Source: Fidelibacterota bacterium
Lineage (GTDB): Bacteria; Fidelibacterota; Marinisomatia; Marinisomatales; TCS55
Assembly: GCA_002724735.1 (NCBI GenBank)
Contig: PBPT01000016.1
Location: 91,583-155,582 of the forward strand
Direction: 5' to 3'
Length of the DNA: 64,000 nt
Part shown: positions 41,750 to 50,110 of the stretch, piece after piece
Numbering within the stretch: position 1 is the stretch's first letter
How the letters are laid out: every line of letters begins with the position of its first letter
The notes under the pieces: model-generated
Told to the model about the DNA's origin: nothing
Database searches by the model: none
The model's input: the letters and a program-made list of their open reading frames with translations, nothing else
Made by a program: the position numbers and the translations under genes

Positions 41750-43215
41750 TCACAGACTTAACAACAGCTCAGAAAGATTACGCAACTTTCTTACCAGCAT
41801 TGAGTGGTTTCTTTGCCACTTATATTGGTAAACAGCGTCATCCTGATCCTGTTAAAGGGCCTTATGTTGATCCAGCTAGAATACCTAGCAATTTTCCTAA
41901 CGGAGTAGAAAGCCTTAATTATCTTAATAACCAAGAAGGAATGTTTCAGTATAAATGGACACTATACTCTGCAGGACATGCTGATTTAGATACTAATAAA
42001 TTTGTTCCTAAAGAAGATATGGTTCGTAATAGAGATAGGGCAAACACTTGGTTACTAGGCGATTCCGGTGGTTTCCAAATTGGTAAAGGTGTTTGGGAAG
42101 GTGATTGGAAGGATCCTAATTGTCCTAAAGCTCAAAAGAAACGTGATGGTGTTTTACGTTGGATGGATGCTTATATGGACTATGGAATGATACTTGATAT
42201 TCCAGCTTGGGTTTCACGATCTCCTGAAGGTGCAAAAGCAACAGGCATTAGTACATATGCAGAAGCAGTTAAAGCGACACGAATCAATAATGATTATTTT
42301 ATGCAACACAGGACAGGTGATTGCAAATTTTTGAATGTTTTACAAGGAGAAAATCACGCAGACGCAGATGATTGGTATGATCAAATGAAAGATTACTGCG
42401 ATCCTAAAGTATATCCAGATAGACACTTTAATGGCTGGTCAATGGGTGGACAAAATATGTGTGATGTTCATCTAGTTTTGAAACGTTTGGTTGCTTTGAG
42501 ATTTGATGGATTATTAGAAAAAGGCGTACATGATGTTATGCATTTTTTAGGCACATCAAAATTAGAATGGGCTACATTGTTAACTGACATACAAAGAGCA
42601 GTTAGAAAATATCATAATCCTAACTTTATGGTTACATTTGATTGTGCATCACCGTTCTTAGCAACTGCAAACGGACAGATTTATTGTGAACTAGAAACAC
42701 AAGATAGAGCAAAATGGGTGTATCGAATGGTGCCTAGTATAGACGATAAGTCTTTAGCTAACGATTCAAGTCCGTTTGCAAGTGCATTTGTAAGAGAAGG
42801 TAAACATACAAGTTTTAAAGATTCTCCTGTGACGGCAGAATTACAAGCCAAAGATATATGTGTATATGGTCCAGGAGATTTAAATAAAATAGGTAAAGAA
42901 GGTAAAACTAGTTGGGATAGTTTTTCATATGCTATTCAAATGGGACATAATGTGTGGAGTCATATCAATGCAGTACAAGAAGCCAATAGACAATACGACA
43001 ATGGCGTCATTCCGAACATGCTTGTTGAAGAGCAATTCGACAGGTTATTTTTTAAAGATGTTGTGGAAGCAATATTTGCAACTGACAACAGAGACGAAGC
43101 GAACTTGGTAATAGAAGAGTTTTCAAGATTCTGGATGTCTATCATCGGCACTAGAGGTGCAATAGGCAAAAAAACTGTAAATGCGGCAACAAAGTTTAAC
43201 GAACTATTTGGATAG
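41746..43215 (+). CDS. dpdA: tRNA-guanine transglycosylase-fold protein (DpdA-like)
   Basis: From ATG 41746 the product has 489 residues. LLGDSGGFQIGKG (Asp106 in DSGGFQ) is the TGT base-binding motif, LNVLQGE (196-202) stands for GIVQGG, GWSMGGQ follows at 230-236, HFLGTS at 266-271, and FMVTFDCASPF puts the nucleophile Asp at 299. The CxCxxC zinc motif of bacterial TGT is not visible. Phage DpdA proteins of this superfamily insert 7-deazaguanines into DNA, and FolE, QueD-like and QueE genes are nearby, so DNA modification is the best reading. tRNA modification remains possible. Confidence 0.75.
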   Translation: MITDLTTAQKDYATFLPALSGFFATYIGKQRHPDPVKGPYVDPARIPSNFPNGVESLNYLNNQEGMFQYKWTLYSAGHADLDTNKFVPKEDMVRNRDRANTWLLGDSGGFQIGKGVWEGDWKDPNCPKAQKKRDGVLRWMDAYMDYGMILDIPAWVSRSPEGAKATGISTYAEAVKATRINNDYFMQHRTGDCKFLNVLQGENHADADDWYDQMKDYCDPKVYPDRHFNGWSMGGQNMCDVHLVLKRLVALRFDGLLEKGVHDVMHFLGTSKLEWATLLTDIQRAVRKYHNPNFMVTFDCASPFLATANGQIYCELETQDRAKWVYRMVPSIDDKSLANDSSPFASAFVREGKHTSFKDSPVTAELQAKDICVYGPGDLNKIGKEGKTSWDSFSYAIQMGHNVWSHINAVQEANRQYDNGVIPNMLVEEQFDRLFFKDVVEAIFATDNRDEANLVIEEFSRFWMSIIGTRGAIGKKTVNAATKFNELFG

Positions 43216-43218
43216 ATT

Positions 43219-43734
43219 ATGAAAAGAAACTATGACGCAGGCGAATTTGACAACATCACTTACTTCACTGGTACAGAAGTAGAGCATACTCCAGCATATG
43301 GTATGTATACTTTATTTGTAGCAGGAGTACAACCTGTAAAAGATATTGAAAAACAATTACTTGCATATTCTAATATTGAACATATTTTCTTTGGTGCTAA
43401 CCATAGTGTACAACCTAATCGAGTTGGACCTGGATGGGCTGAGATGATTGTAACTTTTTTAAAGAAAGATTATTGGTGTAGTTTAGATATTCCAATTGCT
43501 TGTGCTGAAGAAATTTTAGAATACGGTCTCACAGAGTACAACAACTTTATTCCGCAAATCCGTGTACCAATTCCATATGTAAAACAATGGAATTACAATA
43601 CTATGGTTAAGATTGACGACAAAGGATTTGCTGAAACTAATCCAGGCGTTTGGAGTCACAGACTGCATGACTTAATGGATTCAAATAAATTTACGGATTG
43701 GGCCAAATATGGCCTTGACAAACCTGTTAAATGA
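43219..43734 (+). CDS. Conserved protein linked to the TGT-like gene
   Basis: The 171-residue protein begins 3 bases after the TGT-like stop. YGMYTLFVAGVQP, HIFFGANHSVQP and WCSLDIPIACAEEILEYGL stand out. No fold is recognised, but tight linkage suggests a partner in the same modification pathway. Confidence 0.55.
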   Translation: MKRNYDAGEFDNITYFTGTEVEHTPAYGMYTLFVAGVQPVKDIEKQLLAYSNIEHIFFGANHSVQPNRVGPGWAEMIVTFLKKDYWCSLDIPIACAEEILEYGLTEYNNFIPQIRVPIPYVKQWNYNTMVKIDDKGFAETNPGVWSHRLHDLMDSNKFTDWAKYGLDKPVK

Positions 43735-43743
43735 AAGTATACT
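43715..43743 (+). promoter_or_regulatory. Sigma70-type promoter
   Basis: TTGACA, 17 bp, TATACT across the end of the preceding gene. The predicted transcript start near 43750 lies at the first ATG of the next frame (43748), which argues for the internal start at 43838. Confidence 0.8.
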
Positions 43744-43837
43744 GTAAATGACATTAGATGAAACAACCAATGATCCCGAACCAGAAAGATATTACGACTG
43801 GATGCTTTGGAAATTAAGACAAGAGGACAAAAAAAAT

Positions 43838-44242
43838 ATGAAACTAAATAATGCAGAACGAAGTATATGGGTTACATTCTCGAAGGAAGGTGTACATTGT
43901 TATCCGGCGGCACTAAATGATCCAAAACTTGCAACAGGTGATTGGGACGATGTTTCGTTCCTTGGTCATCCTCATCGTCATATATTCCACTTCAGGGTGC
44001 GTATCGAGGTGTTTCACGACGATAGAGACATCGAATTCATCCAATTCAAACGATGGCTTGAAAGACTTTATCAGCAGACTGAGGGCACAAGCGAGGTGCT
44101 CGTTCTAGATCATAAATCATGCGAAATGATTGCTGATGAATTGTACGAACAAATTTCAACTCGACATCCTGGCCGTTTTGTCGAAATTGAAGTAAGCGAA
44201 GATAACGAAAACGGCTGTTCAATTTTTTACCCAAAGAGTTAA
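43838..44242 (+). CDS. queD: QueD-like 6-carboxytetrahydropterin synthase
   Basis: The frame is open from ATG 43748, but ATG 43838 has an AGAGGA site and gives 134 residues, the usual QueD size. FSKEGVHCYPAA (His20, Cys21) and FLGHPHRHIFHFRV (His46, His48) supply the zinc histidines, LDHKSCEMIADELY is the conserved LDH segment, and EIEVSEDNENG the C-terminal Glu. QueD turns dihydroneopterin triphosphate into 6-carboxytetrahydropterin, the substrate of QueE. Resemblance is clear but the active site Cys position is not proven. Confidence 0.7.
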   Translation: MKLNNAERSIWVTFSKEGVHCYPAALNDPKLATGDWDDVSFLGHPHRHIFHFRVRIEVFHDDRDIEFIQFKRWLERLYQQTEGTSEVLVLDHKSCEMIADELYEQISTRHPGRFVEIEVSEDNENGCSIFYPKS

Positions 44243-44264
44243 TGACAAAAGGAAGATTAATACT

Positions 44265-44450
44265 ATGTCTATTAAAAACCCGGTTGTGGCAAAGATCTTC
44301 AACGACCTTGAAGTATATCGTGACTATTGCCGTTTTGAAGGGAAGAAGTTTGATGAAAAGGCTCTTTATAACAAGAAAGATCCTAATTGGCAAGCTTATG
44401 AAAAATACAGGGGCTGGCTTAGAGCTAAGAAAGCTAGCAGGAGGAAGTAA
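44265..44450 (+). CDS. Small conserved phage protein (61 aa)
   Basis: IFNDLEVYRDYCRFEGKKFD and ALYNKKDPNWQAYEKY form a compact helical protein seen in marine T4-like phages. An overlapping frame from 44242 is rejected. The function is unknown. Confidence 0.6.
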   Translation: MSIKNPVVAKIFNDLEVYRDYCRFEGKKFDEKALYNKKDPNWQAYEKYRGWLRAKKASRRK

Positions 44451-44453
44451 CTT

Positions 44454-45512
44454 ATGACAATTCATATTGTAGATATAGAAGCTGTCGACACACGTTATAC
44501 AAAACAGTGGAAAGAACATTTGCCGAAGCAGATGCGTCGAGCTACAAATGAAGAAGTAGTAGTAATTAGTGGTGGAGATACTCCGCAATCAACAACACCT
44601 GGTGCTTTCCTTAACTTTGGTGGCACCAATGTTTATAAGTCTAAGCAATTAGAACAGATCGGAGAAATGTTTTGTAATGGAAAAATATCAGACGGAGATT
44701 ATTTTCTTTATACTGATGCTTGGAATCCTACAGTTATTCAATTACGCTATATGGCAGAGCTACTCGGTGTTGACATTTACATTGGTGGTATGTGGCATGC
44801 TGGTAGTTATGATCCGCAGGACTTTTTAGGTAGACTTATTGGGGATAAACCTTGGGTTAGAAAAGCTGAAGCAAGTATGTATGAATGTTACGATCATAAC
44901 TTTTTTGCTACTGAGTTTCATATAGAAATGTTTGAAAACATTTTTATCGACGAAGGTTTAGACTTTGAGCGTAAAAGTATAAGAGTTGGTTGGCCAATGG
45001 AGTATTTGTGTACTTCATTAGAACAATATAGACATATGGAGAAAAGAGATTTAATTTTATTTCCGCATCGTATTGCTCCTGAAAAACAAATTGATATTTT
45101 TCATGATCTAAAACAAAGTCTACCGCAATATGACTTTGTAGTATGTCAAGAACGAGAACTATCAAAAAATGAATATCATAATCTACTAGGCGAATCTAAG
45201 ATTGTGTTTAGTGCAAACTTGCAAGAAACACTTGGTATTAGTTGGTATGAAGGTGCATTGGTTGATGCTATTCCTATGGTTCCTGACAGACTAAGTTATA
45301 GCGAAATGGCAATGTCTACTTTTAAATATCCAAGTGAGTGGACAGAAGATTATAATTCTTACACTATACACAAACAACAAGTTATTGATCAAATTGTTGA
45401 GTATATAGAAAATTATGATGACTATTTGCCTAGTCTACAAAAACAAGCAATAAAATTAAAGAAAAACTTTTTTAGTGGTAAAGACTTATATGAGGAGGTT
45501 AAGGGTGGATGA
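44454..45512 (+). CDS. GT-B type glycosyltransferase
   Basis: The 352-residue protein has the two-domain GT-B layout. The C-terminal nucleotide-sugar half shows LILFPHRIAPEKQIDIF and SANLQETLGISWYEGALVDA, where E-x7-E of the GT4/GT1 type is present. RBS AGGAGGAAG precedes it. It lies within the 7-deazaguanine gene set, so glucosylation of modified DNA, as T4 does with hydroxymethylcytosine, is possible. A sugar on a virion protein or host glycan is an alternative. Confidence 0.75.
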   Translation: MTIHIVDIEAVDTRYTKQWKEHLPKQMRRATNEEVVVISGGDTPQSTTPGAFLNFGGTNVYKSKQLEQIGEMFCNGKISDGDYFLYTDAWNPTVIQLRYMAELLGVDIYIGGMWHAGSYDPQDFLGRLIGDKPWVRKAEASMYECYDHNFFATEFHIEMFENIFIDEGLDFERKSIRVGWPMEYLCTSLEQYRHMEKRDLILFPHRIAPEKQIDIFHDLKQSLPQYDFVVCQERELSKNEYHNLLGESKIVFSANLQETLGISWYEGALVDAIPMVPDRLSYSEMAMSTFKYPSEWTEDYNSYTIHKQQVIDQIVEYIENYDDYLPSLQKQAIKLKKNFFSGKDLYEEVKGG

Positions 45513-45837
45513 TAAAAATGATACTTTTACTGTAACAGGAAACTGGGAAAATGCTCCAGTCTTTTCATCAGGCGGAGATATAACCTATACTATTTCAACT
45601 GAATCTAGCAACAATATAACTTTTGGTGATACAACTATTGACCTTACAGGATATAAAGACGATACAATTAATATAAACACAAATCCTCCTGTAGATTTCG
45701 AAGATTGCTTACCGAGCTTCGAAAAGATACAAGATATGTGTGCAGAATATCCTGGATTAGAAAAAGCATTTGATAATTTTAAAATAGCTTACAAAATGGT
45801 ACATCAAGATTGGGTTGGAAAGCGGAAGAAAAAATGA
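45505..45837 (+). CDS. Conserved phage protein, unknown function
   Basis: GTG 45505 has AGGAGG 6 bases upstream and gives 110 residues. NWENAPVFSSGGDITYTI and MVHQDWVGKRKKK are recognisable marine phage segments. The frame stays open upstream to 45475. The function is unknown. Confidence 0.55.
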   Translation: MDDKNDTFTVTGNWENAPVFSSGGDITYTISTESSNNITFGDTTIDLTGYKDDTININTNPPVDFEDCLPSFEKIQDMCAEYPGLEKAFDNFKIAYKMVHQDWVGKRKKK

Positions 45838-46316
45838 TTAATTTCTTCAAAAACAGAAAAAGAGTAATTTACGATAGAGAAGGAAAGATACCTTATCTAG
45901 TACGATACTACCTTTTTTTAAAAGATAGAACTTGGTTTCCTTTTAATATAACATTACATAAAGTTCTCAAAAGTGATGAGGAGGTATTACATGACCATCC
46001 TTGGTCGTATGCAACACTTATTCTAAAAGGCGGATATTACGAACATATTCCTGTATATTCACAGGAAGGTCATGTAGTAGGCAGTACAAAAGTTTGGCGT
46101 GGGCCAGGACATTTTAGATATAGAGGATCAGACGATCTGCATTGGCTAGAATTACAAAAAGATAAAAACGGGAAAGAGATTCCATGTTGGAGTTTATTCT
46201 ATATGGGACGAAAAGCAAAAAGCTGGGGGTTTCTTCCTTTTGTAATTGGTAACACTATGGCAACTACTGGATATAAATGGATTGATAGCGAGGAGTATTT
46301 GAATGGGAGATCCTAA
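45834..46316 (+). CDS. Cupin-like metal-binding protein
   Basis: ATG 45834 gives 160 residues. LHDHPWSYATLILKGGYYEH and WRGPGHFRYRGSDDLHWLEL carry His residues at cupin motif 1 and motif 2 spacing. The fold is likely a single cupin barrel. The substrate is unknown. Confidence 0.6.
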   Translation: MINFFKNRKRVIYDREGKIPYLVRYYLFLKDRTWFPFNITLHKVLKSDEEVLHDHPWSYATLILKGGYYEHIPVYSQEGHVVGSTKVWRGPGHFRYRGSDDLHWLELQKDKNGKEIPCWSLFYMGRKAKSWGFLPFVIGNTMATTGYKWIDSEEYLNGRS

Positions 46317-46551
46317 TTTACCGTATCATAACGAAGGCTTTGGTTGGGCGTTTTTGAACATTGTATTGTTTGGACTTGTTTTGCCAGGAATAATTATTTT
46401 AAGTATTGATGATGGCTTTTCTAAATTTGCAAAAATGCGTGGGCTTACAGGAGACTGTTGGGAAAATAGTAGACATGAACGTGTATGTACAGTACCTACA
46501 GAAGGCGCAAAGTTAGCAAACTGTAAATTTTGGAGGAACTTCTGTGATTAA
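46303..46551 (+). CDS. Small membrane protein with Cys-rich end (82 aa)
   Basis: One hydrophobic helix (FLNIVLFGLVLPGIIIL) and a C-terminal part with four cysteines (DCWENSRHERVC, NCKFWRNFC). The cysteines could form disulfides if periplasmic. Overlaps both neighbours. Confidence 0.5.
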   Translation: MGDPNLPYHNEGFGWAFLNIVLFGLVLPGIIILSIDDGFSKFAKMRGLTGDCWENSRHERVCTVPTEGAKLANCKFWRNFCD

Positions 46552-47101
46552 AAAACATTACTATAGTTGGCAAGATATTGAAAAAATGTGTACAGAAATT
46601 GTTACTACAATGTACACAAGTAAGTTTACTCCAGATTATATCGTAGGCATTACAAGAGGAGGCAATATACCTGCAACTATTATAAGCAATATGACGGGTA
46701 TACCTTGTGAAGCAATTAAAGTAAGCCTACGTGATGATAGCAAACTAGAAAGCAATAATTGGATGGCTGAAGATGCTTTTGGAGTTGTTCCACTTAATGA
46801 GCTTGAGGTATATAAAAGCCGATTTGACCCTCACAAAAGAAAGAAAATTTTAATCGTAGATGATATTAATGATACAGGCACTACCTTCAATTGGATAATA
46901 GAAGATTGGCAATCCGGATGTTTTTCAAATGAAAAAGACGTTTGGGACGTAGTATGGGGTAACACTGTAAAGTTTGCAGTATTAACAGAAAACCTTGCAA
47001 GTAATTTTGATCATGTAAATTTTTATGCTCATGAAATAAACAAAGCTGAAGATGATGTTTGGTTAGTTTATCCATGGGAAAATGTAGGTAAATACGAATG
47101 A
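46544..47101 (+). CDS. Phosphoribosyltransferase-family protein
   Basis: GTG 46544 gives 185 residues. YIVGITRGGNIPATIISN and the PRPP loop ILIVDDINDTGTTF are the type I PRTase motifs (DD-x2-DTG-T). Closest in kind to hypoxanthine/xanthine PRTases. It could salvage a purine base for nucleotide supply, or handle a 7-deazaguanine base; the second idea rests only on the neighbourhood. Confidence 0.85.
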   Translation: MIKKHYYSWQDIEKMCTEIVTTMYTSKFTPDYIVGITRGGNIPATIISNMTGIPCEAIKVSLRDDSKLESNNWMAEDAFGVVPLNELEVYKSRFDPHKRKKILIVDDINDTGTTFNWIIEDWQSGCFSNEKDVWDVVWGNTVKFAVLTENLASNFDHVNFYAHEINKAEDDVWLVYPWENVGKYE

Positions 47102-47499
47102 AGGCAGACACACTTACACTAGCACAAGAACAAAAAAGAGCTCCATGGACAGACGTTGAATTGGAGACAAGAGATTTCATAGTCTATAAAGATGCTTTTC
47201 CAGTTACAGAAGGACATACTCTTATTGTACCTAGAGAAGCAACACAAGAAAATATTTTGAAGTGTTTTAATTATGCAGTTACTATGGGATACGACAATGT
47301 TGAAAGTAAAAATAACAATATCACTGGATACAATGTCGGATTAAATGTAGGGGAGAGTGCAGGACAAACATGCATGTACCCACATGTACATTTAATATTT
47401 AGAAGAAACGGAGACATGGAAGATCCACGTGGTGGAGTCAGACATGTTATTCCAGCAAAAGGTAATTACAAATCTACGGAGGAAGCAAATGAGAGATAA
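47098..47499 (+). CDS. HIT-family hydrolase
   Basis: The 133-residue protein has PVTEGHTLIVPREATQ and the triad MYPHVHLIFRRNG (HxHxx, the third His replaced). It matches HIT proteins, which split nucleotide phosphoramidates or adenylates. Since the histidine triad is incomplete by eye, activity is uncertain. Confidence 0.75.
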   Translation: MKADTLTLAQEQKRAPWTDVELETRDFIVYKDAFPVTEGHTLIVPREATQENILKCFNYAVTMGYDNVESKNNNITGYNVGLNVGESAGQTCMYPHVHLIFRRNGDMEDPRGGVRHVIPAKGNYKSTEEANER

Positions 47500-47707
47500 A
47501 TTACTAAAGGCTCTACGTAGCCACGCACACGGACACATACAAAAACACATCGGTAATGTTGAAGTATACCTAAATAATCCTGCAGGAATTGGTGAACATC
47601 CTGATGTTATCGAAGCTATGGAAAAAGAACTAAACGAAATAGCTACTTACCATGATCAACTTGAAGTATTAGACAAATACTTTGGAGATAAAAGCGAAAA
47701 CGCTTGA
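47489..47707 (+). CDS. Small conserved phage protein (72 aa)
   Basis: ATG 47489 follows GGAGG. HAHGHIQKHIGNVEVYLNNP and IGEHPDVIEAMEKEL form a helical protein known from marine T4-like phages. It ends at the next promoter. Confidence 0.55.
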   Translation: MRDKLLKALRSHAHGHIQKHIGNVEVYLNNPAGIGEHPDVIEAMEKELNEIATYHDQLEVLDKYFGDKSENA

Positions 47708-47732
47708 CAAAAACCTAAATACAATGTATAAT
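47704..47732 (+). promoter_or_regulatory. Sigma70-type promoter
   Basis: TTGACA, 17 bp, TATAAT, perfect consensus. A small hairpin AAGCG-AAAA-CGCTT (47692-47705) overlaps its -35. It drives folE and queE. Confidence 0.85.
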
Positions 47733-47788
47733 AATAATAAAATTATGCATTGTATTGGCAATCCACTGCCTCAACATCGGAGAAAAAA

Positions 47789-48478
47789 ATGAGCAAAGTA
47801 GAAGAAATTAAAGAAAAGCTAGAAGAAGCTGGTATTAGGTATTGGGCTAATGACAATATTAGTGATGTACTTGAAGAAGGCGATAAGCAACAACTAATTG
47901 AAGAAGCAGTTCCTGCTTTTGAAAATGTATTACAAAAACTGTTAATTGATACGAAAACAGATCCTAACAGCCAAGATACTGCAAGGCGTATGGCTAAGAT
48001 GTATATCAATGAGATTATGTCTGGTCGTTATGATCCAATGCCTAATCCAAGTAGTTTTCCTAACTACATCGAAAATGGTTATGAAGGTATGTTGGTTGTT
48101 AGGAGTGAACTTACAAGTTTATGTTCACATCATCATCAAGCAGTAAGAGGTGTAGCATATATTGGTATCATTGCTGGACCCAAATTATTAGGACTAAGCA
48201 AATATACACGTATTGCTCAATGGTGTGCTATGCGAGGAACATTGCAAGAAGAACTTAATGTTATGATTGCAAATGCAATACAAAAAGAAACTGGTAGCGA
48301 ACATGTAGGAGTTTATGTTCAAGCTACACATGGTTGTTGCGAAAACAGAGGTATCAGAGCCCACAGTAGTTTGACACAGACTACAGTGTTACGTGGTGCA
48401 TTTAAAAATGATCCTGCAACTAAAAAAGAGTTTATTGACAATGTAAAACTTCAGCAGGAGTTTGCTTGTGGGAAATAA
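47789..48478 (+). CDS. folE: GTP cyclohydrolase I (FolE)
   Basis: From ATG 47789 (GGAGA upstream) the product has 229 residues. Zinc ligands are Cys112 and His115 in SLCSHHHQAVRG and Cys183 in HGCCENRGI, and LGLSKYTRIAQW is the family signature. The enzyme opens GTP to dihydroneopterin triphosphate, the first step of both folate and 7-deazaguanine synthesis. Its link with QueE and QueD points to the second use. Confidence 0.92.
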   Translation: MSKVEEIKEKLEEAGIRYWANDNISDVLEEGDKQQLIEEAVPAFENVLQKLLIDTKTDPNSQDTARRMAKMYINEIMSGRYDPMPNPSSFPNYIENGYEGMLVVRSELTSLCSHHHQAVRGVAYIGIIAGPKLLGLSKYTRIAQWCAMRGTLQEELNVMIANAIQKETGSEHVGVYVQATHGCCENRGIRAHSSLTQTTVLRGAFKNDPATKKEFIDNVKLQQEFACGK

Positions 48479-49367
48479 GCTTAGATACTCAGAAGCTTTT
48501 TATAGCGTTCAAGGTGAAGGCAAGTTTGTAGGAGTGCCAAGTGTTTTTTTACGTACATTTGGTTGTAACTTTCGTTGTATGAACTTTGGTACAGATGAAA
48601 AAAGAGATAGATGGGAACAACATAAAGCAGGAAAAAAACATAATGCTGAAGTTGCTGATCTAATTGCAAGGGGAGTACATAAAACAACTGTAGAATTTAA
48701 CGATTTACCTATTATACATACAGGTTGTGATACTTACGCAAGTATATATCCTGAATTTAAACATTTTAACAAACAAGCAGAAGTTGATGAAGTTGTTGAA
48801 CATTTACTATCACTTACTCCTCAAGGTAAGTGGACACAGGATAATGGACAAGATATACACTTAATTATGACTGGCGGTGAACCGTTGTTAGCGTGGCAAC
48901 GGCTTTACATTGAGCTATTTAATCATCCACGTATGCGAGATTTAAAAAATGTTACATTTGAAACAAATACTACACAAAAGTTACACGATGATTTTGTCGA
49001 CTATCTCAGCAATCAAAACAGATTTGAAATCACTTGGTCTTGTTCCCCAAAACTATCGGTTAGCGGAGAACCTTGGGATACTGCTATTAAGCCTGACATT
49101 GCTAGTCAGTATTACAATGTGGATGGTAGTGATCTTTATCTTAAGTTTGTGGTTGCTACTCAAGATGACTTTGATGAAGTTACTAGAGCTGTCGAAGAGT
49201 ATCGTAGCGCCGGGATCAACTGTCCGGTATATCTTATGCCGTTGGGGGGACGCTCTGAAGAGTATAATCTCAATGTTCAAGAAGTTGCGGAGGCGTGTAT
49301 GGAAAGAGGATGGAGATTTACGCCAAGACTCCACATATCCTTATTCGGAAATGCGTGGGGTACTTGA
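48468..49367 (+). CDS. queE: 7-carboxy-7-deazaguanine synthase (QueE), radical SAM
   Basis: GTG 48468 lies 7 bases after AGGAG and gives 299 residues. SEAFYSVQGEGKFVGVPSVF is the QueE opening. Cys33 and Cys37 stand in FGCNFRC, but the third cluster Cys does not follow after two residues; it appears to be Cys87 in TGCDTYA, after a 49-residue insertion. MTGGEPLLAW is the GGE motif. QueE makes CDG from 6-carboxytetrahydropterin. No QueC is in the window to convert CDG to preQ0. Confidence 0.88.
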   Translation: MGNKLRYSEAFYSVQGEGKFVGVPSVFLRTFGCNFRCMNFGTDEKRDRWEQHKAGKKHNAEVADLIARGVHKTTVEFNDLPIIHTGCDTYASIYPEFKHFNKQAEVDEVVEHLLSLTPQGKWTQDNGQDIHLIMTGGEPLLAWQRLYIELFNHPRMRDLKNVTFETNTTQKLHDDFVDYLSNQNRFEITWSCSPKLSVSGEPWDTAIKPDIASQYYNVDGSDLYLKFVVATQDDFDEVTRAVEEYRSAGINCPVYLMPLGGRSEEYNLNVQEVAEACMERGWRFTPRLHISLFGNAWGT

Positions 49368-49464
49368 TAAAGTCAAAGAAAAAGACAAAGGCAAAGAGCA
49401 ACTCGATAAGGCTATGAAGGCGCCTATTGATATCGAAAAGCTTAGAAGAAAGGGGTTAGTATGA
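49351..49464 (+). CDS. Small Lys-rich peptide (37 aa)
   Basis: ATG 49351 overlaps the queE end. VLDKVKEKDKGKEQLDKAM and APIDIEKLRRKGL form a short charged helix seen in marine phages. A longer frame from 48949 is a shadow of queE. Confidence 0.45.
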   Translation: MRGVLDKVKEKDKGKEQLDKAMKAPIDIEKLRRKGLV

Positions 49465-49706
49465 CAGAACTAACAGTAGGAATATGGAATGTAATTAGAG
49501 AAAGCAAAGGTTCTTTAACAAGAACAGTAATATACACCATAGGACATTTTATAATTGCAATTACTTGCTTGATGTTAATTGCAGATGTACCTTTATCAGT
49601 AGCGGCTACAGACGCTATTGTTGAACCGATTGCCAATTCAGTTTGGTATTTTATACTTGACAAATGGTGGGCATCAAAAGTAAGGAAGGAGGAGATAACT
49701 GTATGA
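49461..49706 (+). CDS. DUF2061-type membrane protein
   Basis: The 81-residue protein has RESKGSLTRTVIYTIGHFII and two membrane segments, with the family pattern of Arg/Lys-rich start, helix, then VEPIANSVWYFILDKWW. DUF2061 proteins are small, of unknown function. ATGA overlap with the previous gene. Confidence 0.7.
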   Translation: MTELTVGIWNVIRESKGSLTRTVIYTIGHFIIAITCLMLIADVPLSVAATDAIVEPIANSVWYFILDKWWASKVRKEEITV

Positions 49707-50110
49707 CAAAAAATGAAAAATCTTGGTTTGCAGATTTTGTAAACAAAACGTTAGGAAAGAAACCCGAACCAGAAGTTGTGCCAGTTTCTTCAGAAGATGA
49801 AAGAAGAGCAGTTCTTGAAAAAGAAAAACAAGAAGCAACTAAAGCGGGCAAAGCTTGGGTAGCAGTACTCGATACGCAGGTAAATCCTGAAAATATTAAA
49901 AACGGATTCTTCGAACTTGATTGGAACAATCAATTTATTGAAGAACTACTTGACGCAGGATACAGTGGCGAAACAAATGAAGCTATTGTTGATGCTTGGT
50001 TTAGAAGCATTGTTATACAAATGCTAGAAGAAGAAGGACAATCTACAGACAGAGATATGGGATACATAAATGTTGTACCTATTGACAAGGGAAAGTCTGA
50101 GGTGTCTTAA
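49703..50110 (+). CDS. Conserved phage protein (135 aa)
   Basis: ATG 49703 follows GGAGGAG. WFADFVNKTLGKKPEPE at the start, then an acidic domain (FIEELLDAGYSGETNEAIVD). No motif is recognised. Overlaps the next gene by one base. Confidence 0.55.
   Translation: MTKNEKSWFADFVNKTLGKKPEPEVVPVSSEDERRAVLEKEKQEATKAGKAWVAVLDTQVNPENIKNGFFELDWNNQFIEELLDAGYSGETNEAIVDAWFRSIVIQMLEEEGQSTDRDMGYINVVPIDKGKSEVS

Noticed and set aside
43748..43837. 30 extra N-terminal codons for the QueD-like gene
   Set aside because: The promoter at 43715-43743 would start transcription at about 43750, and a ribosome site precedes ATG 43838.
44242..44457. 71-codon frame overlapping the 61-aa protein
   Set aside because: The other frame (44265-44450) has recognised phage sequence and a sensible composition.
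47692..47705. Small hairpin AAGCG-AAAA-CGCTT as a terminator
   Set aside because: Five-bp stem without U-tract, overlapping a promoter -35.
48949..49464. 171-codon open frame overlapping queE
   Set aside because: Mostly a shadow of queE with hydrophobic, unlikely composition; only its last 37 codons from ATG 49351 look real.
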